Source: Thiotrichaceae bacterium
Lineage (GTDB): Bacteria > Pseudomonadota > Gammaproteobacteria > Eutrophobiales > Eutrophobiaceae
Length of the DNA stretch: 64,000 nt
Assembly: GCA_012960105.1 (NCBI GenBank)
Contig: DUBV01000005.1
Coordinates: 71,433-135,432 of the forward strand
Reading direction: 5' to 3'
Shown here in pieces: positions 28,313-37,228 of this stretch (the stretch's first letter is position 1; every line of letters starts with the position of its first letter). The position numbers were made by a program, and so were the translations under genes. Under the pieces are notes generated by a model. That model had not been told where the DNA came from. It did not search any database and saw nothing but the letters and a program-made list of their open reading frames with translations.

Positions 28313-29223
28313 GTGAAGACTTAAAAATCGGTCTTATTGGAGCAGGGAAATGGGGAAAGAATATAATTCTTACGCTGGATACTATACCTGGGGTTCAACT
28401 CACACATATAGCTACTCGTATACAGAAATCAGTAGAAAATATACCGTCATCCTGTGTTGTTAGTACGAACTGGAGAGATGTAGTTACGAATTATGATTTA
28501 GACGGTATCATTATTGCCTCCCCTGCTGGTTTGCATGCTGAAATGTCTGCATATGCTTTGAAACAAAATAAAGCCGTTTTTGTAGAAAAACCTATGACAT
28601 TGACAGTAGTTGAGGCGCAACAACTTTACGATCTTGTTGAAGAATATTCCGGTATTTTACATGTTGACTATACAGACATAGCCAATCCTGCATGGCAAAG
28701 TTTAAAGGACAATCTATCTTTAGTCGGAGATATTAATAGCATAGAGGCTAAATTCGGTGGTATGGGGCCAGTACGAGCAGATGTGACGCCGCTATGGGAC
28801 TGGGGGACACATCCAATAGCTTTAATTATTAGTTTGCTAGAAGAGCCAATTCACGTCAGTGCTAACTATCGGTATAAAAATCATACTGAAATTGGTTATA
28901 TTGAAGATATCAATATAGTACTTGATTACAAAATGATTAATGCAAAGGTTTCGGTAAGTAACAATTATTCAGAGTCAATACGAAAATTATCTATTGAAGG
29001 AAATAAAGGAAGCCTGATCTATGATGATAAAGCTATTAATAAATTATTGTTCATAACAAAAAATATAACAAAAAAAATAGAGTACTCAAAAATTTCTCCA
29101 TTAAGATCTGCTTTAGATCGTTTTAAAGAATCTATTGTTAAAGGTTCGCCATATTATAAAGATGTGTCATTAGGATTGCGAGTGACAAAAGTGTTATCAA
29201 AACTAGATGCAGTTTTAAATTGA
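28309..29223 (+). CDS. Gfo/Idh/MocA family sugar oxidoreductase
   Basis: This is a NAD(P)-dependent oxidoreductase of 304 residues, the last gene of the four-gene operon. The Rossmann motif is IGLIGAGKWGKNI near residue 7. The family motif EKPMTL lies near residue 95, and the C-terminal alpha/beta domain carries WDWGTHPIAL with the likely catalytic His. With a cupin, a C-methyltransferase and an epimerase upstream, it probably reduces or oxidises a keto group of a C-methylated sugar nucleotide. Confidence 0.85.
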   Translation: MSEDLKIGLIGAGKWGKNIILTLDTIPGVQLTHIATRIQKSVENIPSSCVVSTNWRDVVTNYDLDGIIIASPAGLHAEMSAYALKQNKAVFVEKPMTLTVVEAQQLYDLVEEYSGILHVDYTDIANPAWQSLKDNLSLVGDINSIEAKFGGMGPVRADVTPLWDWGTHPIALIISLLEEPIHVSANYRYKNHTEIGYIEDINIVLDYKMINAKVSVSNNYSESIRKLSIEGNKGSLIYDDKAINKLLFITKNITKKIEYSKISPLRSALDRFKESIVKGSPYYKDVSLGLRVTKVLSKLDAVLN

Positions 29224-29300
29224 GCAAGTCGTTAGCTTCGATGTGGACTGCATAAACATTCAATTTATTTATGAAAAAATATTAAATTATTTTATAAGTT

Positions 29301-30857
29301 ATGAATAATCGATATATTTTTGAATCTACTTCAAACATTGTAATAGCAGCTATCATAATAGCTGTTTCTATTTTCTATTTTTACTTTACTTCAGGTGATA
29401 GTGTTGTTGGTATGTTGGGAGATGATGCGGCATATTTGCTGCAGGCTGAGCTGTACTCGCCCTGGGTTAATGATAGTTCCCCCGCAATTGATTACATACA
29501 AAAAAGGAGTTTTTATCCGCCAATATATCCTATCGTATTAGGAATGTTTGGCGCGGATACTCATAACTTAATTCTTGCCTCTAACTTAACCGTATCTTTT
29601 TTATTATTATCATTTTTAATCATTGGATATTTTGTATATGTTCTAACGGAATCAAAATTTACAGCTATATTAATCGCTTTAATGGTAGCTTTTCTTCCAA
29701 AATCATTATTGTTTTCGCAAGATTTGTATAGCGAATTTCTTTTTATGTGTTTTATTTACGCGGCCTTTATATTAGTGAATGATAATGAGATTAGTTCAGA
29801 GCAGTGGTTGTTAGGGGCATTAGTTATTTCGTTAGCTTCATTAACAAGATCAATAGGAATCGGTTTGTCTTGTGCTTTTATAATATTATTAATTATTAAG
29901 CGTCCAAGGTATTATTTTTATTATATTTCTCTTTCCTGCATGCCATTTTTAATGTGGATGTTTAATCGCTATGTGTTGATTGGTGATGTGAGCTATATTA
30001 CTCAGATGGTGGCTAATTCAAATGCAATAAGTGCTTATGATGTCTTTAGTTTATTGCAAAATAAAATTATTATTTTAATTCAAAGTTGGTCGAGACTTTT
30101 TACGTCCAAAGTGGACAATACTATTTTTGTTACTTCATTTTTAGTGATGTTTTTTATTCTTTCGTTAATTGGATTCTATTCACGATTGATTAAATATAAA
30201 CTCGATGCGATATTCATTCCTGTTTATTTGTTACTAGTAATAATATGGCCGTTTAACGAGTTTTATTTATTAGAGCGGTTTATTTATCCCGTCTTTCCCG
30301 TACTGTTAATCTATATAATAATAGCCATTCAAAAATTATTTTCTCAAAAAAAATATCAATACATTTCATTTGGCGTAATATTATTATTTAATATAAGTAT
30401 CGTTTTGCCTACGAGTATCAGCTATATAAAGAGAGGTTTCATAGATATTGAACCAAATTTAAAGCCTTACACAAGAACAGGACACTGGTTGGCGACAAAA
30501 GATTACGAAGATGCTTTTCAATATGCATCTATTTTAAAAGTAGTAATCGAATCATTACCGTACGTATCAAATTATGTGCCTGAAAGCGCATGTATTTATT
30601 CGGCTCGGACACCTTTAGTATTATTATTTACACATCGTAAAAGTTTGTACTTTCCGGATGTAAAAAATTCGGCAGATGATTTCCATGAATATACTAGTAC
30701 ATGTGATTATTTTCTTGCTATGCCAATGACATCTTCGAATAAGCAATCTATATATTACCCAATAGAAATAGTTAAGTCTGATGCTAGATATGAGGTGTTT
30801 CCAATTGCAGATGAAAAACAGGGTAAAAATAAAATATTTCTAATTAAAAGAATTTGA
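29301..30857 (+). CDS. GT-C-like polytopic membrane protein, paralogue 2 of 3
   Basis: This is a membrane protein of 518 residues, paralogous to those at 9579 and 32687. The first loop has MLGDDAAYLLQAELYSPW followed by YPPIYPIVLGMFGAD. About ten helices reach residue 375. The C-terminal soluble domain has YVPESACIYSARTP and then CDYFLAMP and YYPIEI, matching the other two copies position by position. GT-C-type transfer from a polyprenyl-phosphate sugar is inferred from topology and the acidic loop. A GT2 synthase (30932, opposite strand) and a methyltransferase (31754) follow, the same companions as in the next set. Confidence 0.75.
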   Translation: MNNRYIFESTSNIVIAAIIIAVSIFYFYFTSGDSVVGMLGDDAAYLLQAELYSPWVNDSSPAIDYIQKRSFYPPIYPIVLGMFGADTHNLILASNLTVSFLLLSFLIIGYFVYVLTESKFTAILIALMVAFLPKSLLFSQDLYSEFLFMCFIYAAFILVNDNEISSEQWLLGALVISLASLTRSIGIGLSCAFIILLIIKRPRYYFYYISLSCMPFLMWMFNRYVLIGDVSYITQMVANSNAISAYDVFSLLQNKIIILIQSWSRLFTSKVDNTIFVTSFLVMFFILSLIGFYSRLIKYKLDAIFIPVYLLLVIIWPFNEFYLLERFIYPVFPVLLIYIIIAIQKLFSQKKYQYISFGVILLFNISIVLPTSISYIKRGFIDIEPNLKPYTRTGHWLATKDYEDAFQYASILKVVIESLPYVSNYVPESACIYSARTPLVLLFTHRKSLYFPDVKNSADDFHEYTSTCDYFLAMPMTSSNKQSIYYPIEIVKSDARYEVFPIADEKQGKNKIFLIKRI

Positions 30858-30931
30858 TTTTTTTTACAGGGTTAATATTATTTTGAGGAGTTTGCCTATT
30901 AATTAGTGCGTGTAGATGTAAGAGTTAAGTA

Positions 30932-31627
30932 TTAATGGAAGAATAATCGAGCTCTGATAATCATCAGTAAAACTGCAATAGAGTGATAAGCTTTGATTTT
31001 TTTCCCATCTTCGTATGTGCGCCCATGATAACTAATAGGGACTTCATAAAATACTTTTCCTTTTCGAACTGCTTTAGATAAAATTTCTGCTTGTTGTTCC
31101 CAACCTTCAGTTTTTAGTTGTTCCGCATCAATCAATGAACGACGAATAACAAGATAACAACTATATATATCAGTAAAAGTTGTATTGTTAAGAATATTAA
31201 ATAAAAATGTTATCAGTCTATTTCCTATTTTATGCCAGTAATAATGAACGCGTGTGCATTGAGGAGCAATAAACCTGCTTCCATATACGATATCAGCAGA
31301 AAATTTTAAAATGGGGTAAAATAATAAACTATAGTCATCAGGGTCATATTCTAAATCTGCATCTTGAAATAATATATATTCGCCCTTAGATGCTTTTAAT
31401 CCTTCTTTAATCGCTGCGCCTTTTCCTTTGTTATGAGAGAGTTGAATAATTTTTGAATATAGCTCTGGGTGTTGTTGCAATACGAGTAGAGTTTCATCTA
31501 TTGAACCATCATCAATGATTATTATTTCAAAAGTGATGTCATCAATATGTTGTGCATTTACTTTATTAAGTAATTTTATAATGGAAGCGCTTTCATTATA
31601 AACAGGAATTAAAATAGAAATTAACAT
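30932..31627 (-). CDS. GT2 glycosyltransferase, polyprenyl-phosphate-sugar synthase-like
   Basis: This is a compact GT2 enzyme of 231 residues similar to dolichyl-phosphate mannose synthase. It opens with ISILIPVYNESASI, binds nucleotide at EIIIIDDGSIDET, has NKGKGAAIKEGLKASKG and the metal motif LFQDADLEYDPDD near residue 95, and ends with a helical tail without obvious membrane spans. Such enzymes charge a polyprenyl phosphate on the cytoplasmic face. It lies opposite to its neighbours, between a GT-C protein and a methyltransferase. Similar GT2 and methyltransferase domains occur fused in other bacteria, which supports a shared pathway. Confidence 0.87.
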   Translation of the reverse strand: MLISILIPVYNESASIIKLLNKVNAQHIDDITFEIIIIDDGSIDETLLVLQQHPELYSKIIQLSHNKGKGAAIKEGLKASKGEYILFQDADLEYDPDDYSLLFYPILKFSADIVYGSRFIAPQCTRVHYYWHKIGNRLITFLFNILNNTTFTDIYSCYLVIRRSLIDAEQLKTEGWEQQAEILSKAVRKGKVFYEVPISYHGRTYEDGKKIKAYHSIAVLLMIIRARLFFH

Positions 31628-31753
31628 GGCATATTTATGGGAATTTATAGTCCACTTAAAATAGTAGAGTAGAAACCAATTGTCAAAATAATAAATATAT
31701 TGTAACTAAAAATAAAGTAAGATGTATGAATTTTATCATCAGGCATTACAGAT

Positions 31754-32476
31754 ATGAAAAATATAATTGTTGAATCTATTGAGAAGCCTCAATATTTTGG
31801 CCGAGACTTGGAAGCGATGTCTTTTGCTACTAACTACCATAACTGGATTGCAGATGAATTTAAGCCATACTTAGGAAATAATGTTGCTGAAATTGGAGCG
31901 GGAACAGGAAATTTTTCAAAATTACTAATTGAAAGCACAAAAAAAATAGTTGCATTTGAGCCTTCAGAAAATATGTTTCCTCAGCTCCAAGAGCAACTGA
32001 GGGAATACAAGAGTATTACAAAAATTAATAATTATTTTGTTGATGAATATTTAAAGTATAAAGAACACTTTGACTCAGTTGTATATGTCAACGTGTTAGA
32101 GCACATAGAAGGTGATGAGAAAGAACTTAGTTGTGCCTATAGTGGGTTAAAAAAAGGGGGGCACATATTAATTTTCGCTCCTGCACTCTCTTATTTATAT
32201 AGTGATTTTGATCGAAAAGTTGGGCACTATCGACGTTATCACAAAAAAGATCTGATAATGATCGTTAAACGAGCAGGATTCAAAATAGTAGATGTGAGGT
32301 ATTTAGATTTTATTGGTATTTTACCGTGGTATGTAGCTCTTGTTCTACTAGCGAAGACCCTATCCGCGGAGAAAGTTTCGCTATATGATACTTTAGTTAT
32401 TCCAATTGTACGGAAAATAGAGAGCATAATTACTTTTCCAATAGGAAAAAATATCCTGTTGATAGCACAAAAATAA
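31754..32476 (+). CDS. Class I SAM-dependent methyltransferase linked to GT2
   Basis: This is a methyltransferase of 240 residues. Motif I is VAEIGAGTGNFSKLL near residue 45, followed by AFEPSENMF and the post-motif VVYVNVLEHIEGDEKEL near 108. The segment GHILIFAPALSYLYSDFDRKVGHYRRY is diagnostic of the subfamily often fused to or next to DPM-type GT2 enzymes. The C-terminus is hydrophobic (FIGILPWYVALVLLAK) and may contact the membrane. The substrate is probably a glycan or lipid-linked sugar. It diverges from the GT2 at 30932. Confidence 0.85.
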   Translation: MKNIIVESIEKPQYFGRDLEAMSFATNYHNWIADEFKPYLGNNVAEIGAGTGNFSKLLIESTKKIVAFEPSENMFPQLQEQLREYKSITKINNYFVDEYLKYKEHFDSVVYVNVLEHIEGDEKELSCAYSGLKKGGHILIFAPALSYLYSDFDRKVGHYRRYHKKDLIMIVKRAGFKIVDVRYLDFIGILPWYVALVLLAKTLSAEKVSLYDTLVIPIVRKIESIITFPIGKNILLIAQK

Positions 32477-32686
32477 TTACAGAAGATTAGGGGTGTTGAT
32501 TTATTTGCTGTTTATGTACTTATTTTATATAAATTCTCAAATACCCTAATATTTTAGTCCTCATTATTGCATTCTTTACTAAGGCTGTTTTTTTGATTAT
32601 GAAAAAATTATGTTTAAGTCTGATCAGGCCATGTCTCATTTTATTAAGATAGTCATGTTGGAATTTTCATAAACGGTCTTAAGAAA

Positions 32687-34243
32687 ATGATTTCTAGAAA
32701 TATATTTCTCCAGAAAATCTTCATGCCAATTGGAGCATGCTCAGTAGTCATTATTTCTATTATTGCCACTTTATATTTTATATGGACGTGGAGTCCTATT
32801 CTCGCTCAGTTTGGTGGAGATAATGCAACATACCTGCTGACAGCTAAATTGTTTTCACCTTATTCTCAATCAACTTACGCTGTAGAATATTTTTCTATTC
32901 ATAGTCGATACCCCCCGCTTTATCCATTGTTATTGGGTTTGCTAGGAGGAGGTGAAAGTGTATTAATTGCACACTTATTAACGACATCATTTCTAATAGC
33001 GGCCATTTTAGTTTTGTATAAATGGGCTTCCATCATGGGGCTCGGAAGATTACATTCTTTAGTGTTGATTGTTATTTTTTCTATGATGCAAAATACGTAT
33101 ATGCAGGCTTTATCAATACTTAGTGAAAATCTCTATTTGTTGCTAAGTTTGTCAGTGCTGTACATAATTTCGTTGAAAGATAATAGTGAAAAATGGGCTT
33201 GGGTTGCAGTGCTTCTCATTGTATGTGCTACTTTGACTCGAAGTGCAGGACTTCCTTTGGTTTTGTCTTTTATCATCTATCTATTTATAAATAGAAATAA
33301 TAATAAATATCTATTTTCATTCTCTGCAATATTGCCAATGATCGCATGGGGGCTATTTAATAATCAGGATAGCATTTCATATGCCGGTCAATTTTCTGAT
33401 CGTTATTCTACTGACCTTGTTTCTATATTATTACAAATACTAGATCAATCAGTTTATATGTTAAGTATATGGCACCGGTCATTTACTAATGGAAACACTG
33501 GATATTTATTATTATCTATTATTGCTATTTTTTGTTTTTTTGGAATGATGTACAGTTTATATTTAAAGAGAATAGAAGGAATATATGTTTTTTTGTATAT
33601 GTTAATGGTTCTTGCTTGGCCATACCCTGCTGAATCTATGAGGTTATTGTACCCTGTCATTCCTGTTCTTCTGGTTCAAACGAGCTTCATGATAAAAAAT
33701 TTAATGCCTAGTTTGAATTCTGTATATGGCTTCCATAAAGGAAATTTTGTTATACAAGGAATATTACTAATTATTTTAGTGCCAAATCTTGTGTTAACAA
33801 TCAACAGGTTTAATGCGCCGGTTGATGAGTATTTAATGCCCTATAAACGGACGTATGATTGGTATAATCCAAATCCTGTTGCAGCTGTAAATGGAGTGAG
33901 ATTTACTCATGGAGTAATTTCAAGCCTTAAAGATGCGAGGAACTATATACCTGAGGATCAATGTGTTTATAGTATAAAGCCTTCTATCATTGGCTTATAT
34001 ATGGAGCGAATAAGTCATAAACCTCCTGTTGCAAGTATCGATGATATAAGTTTTTATAAACTTATAGAGCAATCTGAATGCAGACATTTTTATTTGCTGC
34101 CATTTGCAAGCCCTACTTATAATCAGCCATTCTATCCTTACGAAAGGATGAAGGATTATATTGACATTATTAAAGTATATTATTTAGATGGCAACAATAA
34201 GGGAAATATTGTTGCTATATTGGCTAAGTTGAATAATATTTAA
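32687..34243 (+). CDS. GT-C-like polytopic membrane protein, paralogue 3 of 3
   Basis: This is the third paralogue (518 residues) of the family at 9579 and 29301. The first-loop motif is FGGDNATYLLTAKLFSP followed by YPPLYPLLLGLLGGGE. About ten transmembrane helices come next. The C-terminal domain has YIPEDQCVYSIKPS, then CRHFYLLP and PFYPYERM, the same ordered signature. The loop has lost one of the two adjacent acidic residues (GDN instead of DD/GDD), which may affect activity. A GT2 and a methyltransferase follow on the same strand at 31-nt and 14-nt gaps, so these three look like one transcription unit. Confidence 0.75.
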   Translation: MISRNIFLQKIFMPIGACSVVIISIIATLYFIWTWSPILAQFGGDNATYLLTAKLFSPYSQSTYAVEYFSIHSRYPPLYPLLLGLLGGGESVLIAHLLTTSFLIAAILVLYKWASIMGLGRLHSLVLIVIFSMMQNTYMQALSILSENLYLLLSLSVLYIISLKDNSEKWAWVAVLLIVCATLTRSAGLPLVLSFIIYLFINRNNNKYLFSFSAILPMIAWGLFNNQDSISYAGQFSDRYSTDLVSILLQILDQSVYMLSIWHRSFTNGNTGYLLLSIIAIFCFFGMMYSLYLKRIEGIYVFLYMLMVLAWPYPAESMRLLYPVIPVLLVQTSFMIKNLMPSLNSVYGFHKGNFVIQGILLIILVPNLVLTINRFNAPVDEYLMPYKRTYDWYNPNPVAAVNGVRFTHGVISSLKDARNYIPEDQCVYSIKPSIIGLYMERISHKPPVASIDDISFYKLIEQSECRHFYLLPFASPTYNQPFYPYERMKDYIDIIKVYYLDGNNKGNIVAILAKLNNI

Positions 34244-34274
34244 TTACAATAGATGAGGAAAGGTAACGGCATAA

Positions 34275-35132
34275 ATGAAAATAAGTATTATTATCCCTGC
34301 GCTTAATGAAGGTGAGAGCTTGAAACACTTATTGCCAGTATTGGTAAGCGAATATCCGAACACGGAAATCATCATTGTTGATGATGGATCTACTGATGTA
34401 ACTAAAGAGATATGTGCAGCTCAAGGTGTAATCTGTCTCAGTCACCCTTATAGGAAGGGCAATGGTGCGGCTATTAAAACAGGCGTTCGAGCTGCAACTG
34501 GTAAGATGTTTGTATTTATGGATGCAGATGGCCAGCATGATCCCAAGAATATTTCAGGGATGCTTAAAAAAATTGACGAGGGATTTGATATGGTTGTTGG
34601 TGCCAGATCAGCCTCTTCACAAGCTAGTGTAGGTCGGCTATGTGCTAATACCCTATATAATTGGTTCGCATCTTTTATGGTGGGACAAAAAATTGAAGAT
34701 CTAACCTCCGGCTTTCGTGCAGTAAGAGCCGAGAAATTCAAGAAATTTCTTTATCTTTTACCAAATGGATTTTCTTATCCCACTACGTGCACGATGGCAT
34801 TCTTTCGATCTGGTTATAGCGTTGGATATATACCTATTGAAGCGAATAAAAGAATAGGTAAAAGTCATATCAAGTTGCTAAAAGATGGAATACGATTTTT
34901 ATTGATATTGTTCAAAATTGGTACATTATATTCACCATTAAAAATATTTTTTCCCTTAAGTCTAATTAGCTTACTTACAGGGATGTTATATTATGTATAC
35001 ACTTTTATGGCGATGGGTCGATTTACTAATATGAGTGCTTTACTGTTTACAACATCAGTTACTATTTTTCTAATGGGACTAATCTCTGAACAAATTACTA
35101 GTTTGCTCTATTCAAAAGCGGGCGATAATTAA
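34275..35132 (+). CDS. GT2 polyprenyl-phosphate-sugar synthase with C-terminal membrane helices
   Basis: This is a DPM1-like GT2 of 285 residues. Its N-terminal catalytic domain reads ISIIIPALNEGESL, EIIIVDDGSTDVT, RKGNGAAIKTGVRAATG and the metal motif FMDADGQHDPKN near residue 93. Two transmembrane helices follow (about 220-275: LIFFPLSLISLLTG type, then LLFTTSVTIFLMGLISEQI). This two-helix form resembles bactoprenol glucosyltransferases and Dol-P-Man synthases. A ribosome site GAGGAAAGG precedes the ATG. It sits between GT-C paralogue 3 and a methyltransferase. Its C-terminal tail is the one duplicated as a remnant at 25343-25480. Confidence 0.9.
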   Translation: MKISIIIPALNEGESLKHLLPVLVSEYPNTEIIIVDDGSTDVTKEICAAQGVICLSHPYRKGNGAAIKTGVRAATGKMFVFMDADGQHDPKNISGMLKKIDEGFDMVVGARSASSQASVGRLCANTLYNWFASFMVGQKIEDLTSGFRAVRAEKFKKFLYLLPNGFSYPTTCTMAFFRSGYSVGYIPIEANKRIGKSHIKLLKDGIRFLLILFKIGTLYSPLKIFFPLSLISLLTGMLYYVYTFMAMGRFTNMSALLFTTSVTIFLMGLISEQITSLLYSKAGDN

Positions 35133-35146
35133 TTCGACGCATTATT

Positions 35147-35911
35147 TTGAAGGAGGTTGATTTGGGTAGAGGATATCAAAATGATTACTCTAGTAGTGCA
35201 AAGCATATGTATGATCTGGATATGCGAAAAAACAAAGCTCGTACTATGGTAGCAATTCTTGAAGATTATTTGGGAGGACTTGAGAATTTAAATTGTTTAA
35301 ATGTAGGCGGATCTGCAGGCATAATTGATCTTTATCTTGCCGAATATTTTAAATATGTCATTGGTGTCGATATCGATGAAAAAGCAATTAGTTATGCGAA
35401 TGAGAATTTCTTAAAAGAAAACCTGGAATTTCAAATCGGTGACGCAATGGAATTGAAATTTGCAAGTGAATCCATAGATATAGTTATTTCATCTCATGTA
35501 TATGAGCATGTTCCTGATTCTAGGCAAATGATGAAAGAAATATATCGGGTGTTAAAACCAAATGGCATATGTTTCTTTGCTGCTGGCAATCGATTGATGC
35601 TGAATGAGCCACATTATAATTTACCTTTTTTATCTATTTTTCCAAAAGCATTGGCACATATCTATTTAAGAGCTTTGGGAAAAGGGAACCATTATTATGA
35701 GACGCATTTAAGTTACTGGGGCTTGAAACATCTAACTCGTGATTTTGATGTGTTTGACTATACAGAAAAGGTAATTCAACAGCCCGCCAAGTATTTTACT
35801 GAATATATGCTTAGACCCGATAGTTTTAAATCGAGAATTGCTTTATTTATGGCGAAATATTTTATATGGATAGTCCCAAGTTATTTATGGGTGTTAAAAA
35901 AAGTAGAATGA
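35147..35911 (+). CDS. Class I SAM-dependent methyltransferase (type 11)
   Basis: This is a methyltransferase of 254 residues closing the 32.7-35.9 kb unit. Motif I is degenerate (CLNVGGSAGIIDLYL, near residue 50), followed by VIGVDIDEKAISYA and the Methyltransf_11 segment IDIVISSHVYEHVPDSRQMMKEIYRVLKPNG near residue 110. The start lies 14 nt after the GT2 stop, preceded by GAAGGAGG-like sequence within the gene junction. The substrate is unknown; methylation of a membrane-linked sugar is inferred from its neighbours. Confidence 0.82.
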   Translation: MKEVDLGRGYQNDYSSSAKHMYDLDMRKNKARTMVAILEDYLGGLENLNCLNVGGSAGIIDLYLAEYFKYVIGVDIDEKAISYANENFLKENLEFQIGDAMELKFASESIDIVISSHVYEHVPDSRQMMKEIYRVLKPNGICFFAAGNRLMLNEPHYNLPFLSIFPKALAHIYLRALGKGNHYYETHLSYWGLKHLTRDFDVFDYTEKVIQQPAKYFTEYMLRPDSFKSRIALFMAKYFIWIVPSYLWVLKKVE

Positions 35912-35938
35912 ATTTGAATTACTTTCTGCTGAGTTAAA

Positions 35939-37000
35939 CTATGCTCTAAGAATTGTTGCTAGCTCAGTATAATACTGTTGCGCAACATGACTCCATAGAC
36001 ATTTTGTTTCAATATAACGTTTTGTTTTTGTAGATAAATCTTGCCGTAGGTTATCATCATCCAAAAGTGCAGATAATACCTTTGCATAATCTATCGATTT
36101 TTCAGGGTTTACCAACAGTCCATTTTCACCATGTTTGATTGCATCACATAATCCTTCTAGCTTAGAAGCAACAATTGGTAAGCCAGCTGCTCCCGCCTCA
36201 AGTACAACCAGGCCAAAGCCTTCCATATCTCCTTCAATCGGAATATTAGGTTGAACAAATATGTCTGCTGCTTGTAATAAAGCCACCTTTTGTTCATCAC
36301 TGACCGAACCGAGTAGTATGACTCTATCCTGTAAACCAGATGCCACAATAGATTTTTCTATATCAAGTCTATCAGAACCATCTCCTGCAATAAGATAAAT
36401 GACATTATTATCCAGTTTGTTCATAACTTCTCTGACAAACCAGGAGACACCTTTCCGTTTAACCAGACGTCCTATGGTTAACAGATATTTCTTTTCAGCT
36501 TGTAAGTTTAATAAATTTCTCGCTTCAGTTTGACTCATAGTGGCATTAAAAAGATTTACACCAAGTGGGATAAAAACACAGCTTTTTTCATCAATACCAT
36601 GAACTACAGCCTGATGAATTGTTTCATTGCTACAAGCAAATAAGGAATCAAGTCGTTTCAAAGCAAACTTTACCCAAAGTCTTTGATAAAAAGAGTTTCT
36701 AAAAGTCACATCCAGACCAACAATAATTGAAACGACGGGTTTTCGAGTTAAAACTTTTAACAACCAACCGGATAGTCCTAAAACACCATCACCTAATAAA
36801 ATGACATCATATTTTCGAGCTATAAATAATGCTTTTATGAATGAATAGAATAGGAAGAAAGGAAGGGCTGATTTTCCTTGGGTATTAGCGATGACTTTTA
36901 TATCTGCGAACTCAGTTAGAGCATGAGATATCTCAAAGTTTAGTTTTTCTATGCCGCCAACAACAGGAGGATAGGCTCTGGATATAAATAGGATTTTCAT
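35939..37000 (-). CDS. GT4 family glycosyltransferase
   Basis: This is a GT-B-fold retaining glycosyltransferase of 353 residues. The N-terminal domain opens with ILFISRAYPPVVGGIEKL, the acceptor-side glycine loop. Its C-terminal donor domain has YLLTIGRLVKRKGVSWF near residue 170, LIAGDGSD, and the E-x7-E motif EGFGLVVLEAGAAGLPIVAS near residue 270. It is soluble or membrane-associated in the cytoplasm and probably adds a sugar during assembly of the glycan. It converges on the methyltransferase at 35147 and is divergent from the next gene. Confidence 0.9.
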   Translation of the reverse strand: MKILFISRAYPPVVGGIEKLNFEISHALTEFADIKVIANTQGKSALPFFLFYSFIKALFIARKYDVILLGDGVLGLSGWLLKVLTRKPVVSIIVGLDVTFRNSFYQRLWVKFALKRLDSLFACSNETIHQAVVHGIDEKSCVFIPLGVNLFNATMSQTEARNLLNLQAEKKYLLTIGRLVKRKGVSWFVREVMNKLDNNVIYLIAGDGSDRLDIEKSIVASGLQDRVILLGSVSDEQKVALLQAADIFVQPNIPIEGDMEGFGLVVLEAGAAGLPIVASKLEGLCDAIKHGENGLLVNPEKSIDYAKVLSALLDDDNLRQDLSTKTKRYIETKCLWSHVAQQYYTELATILRA

Positions 37001-37228
37001 GTGATGCTATCGGGTTTCGATACTTATTACAGAATATAACGGTAATAAACTTGATTTTGCCATGATAAATACAATCATAGATTTGGTCTCATCGATTGTT
37101 ACTAAATAGGAAGTATCTTCTTATTGTTTGAAAGAGGCTATTATTATAATATTTCGAATAAATTAAGAACATCAATAATATCACAGTTTGGCACTAATTC
37201 AGTTTCAAGCTTTTAGTTGTGATAGTAG

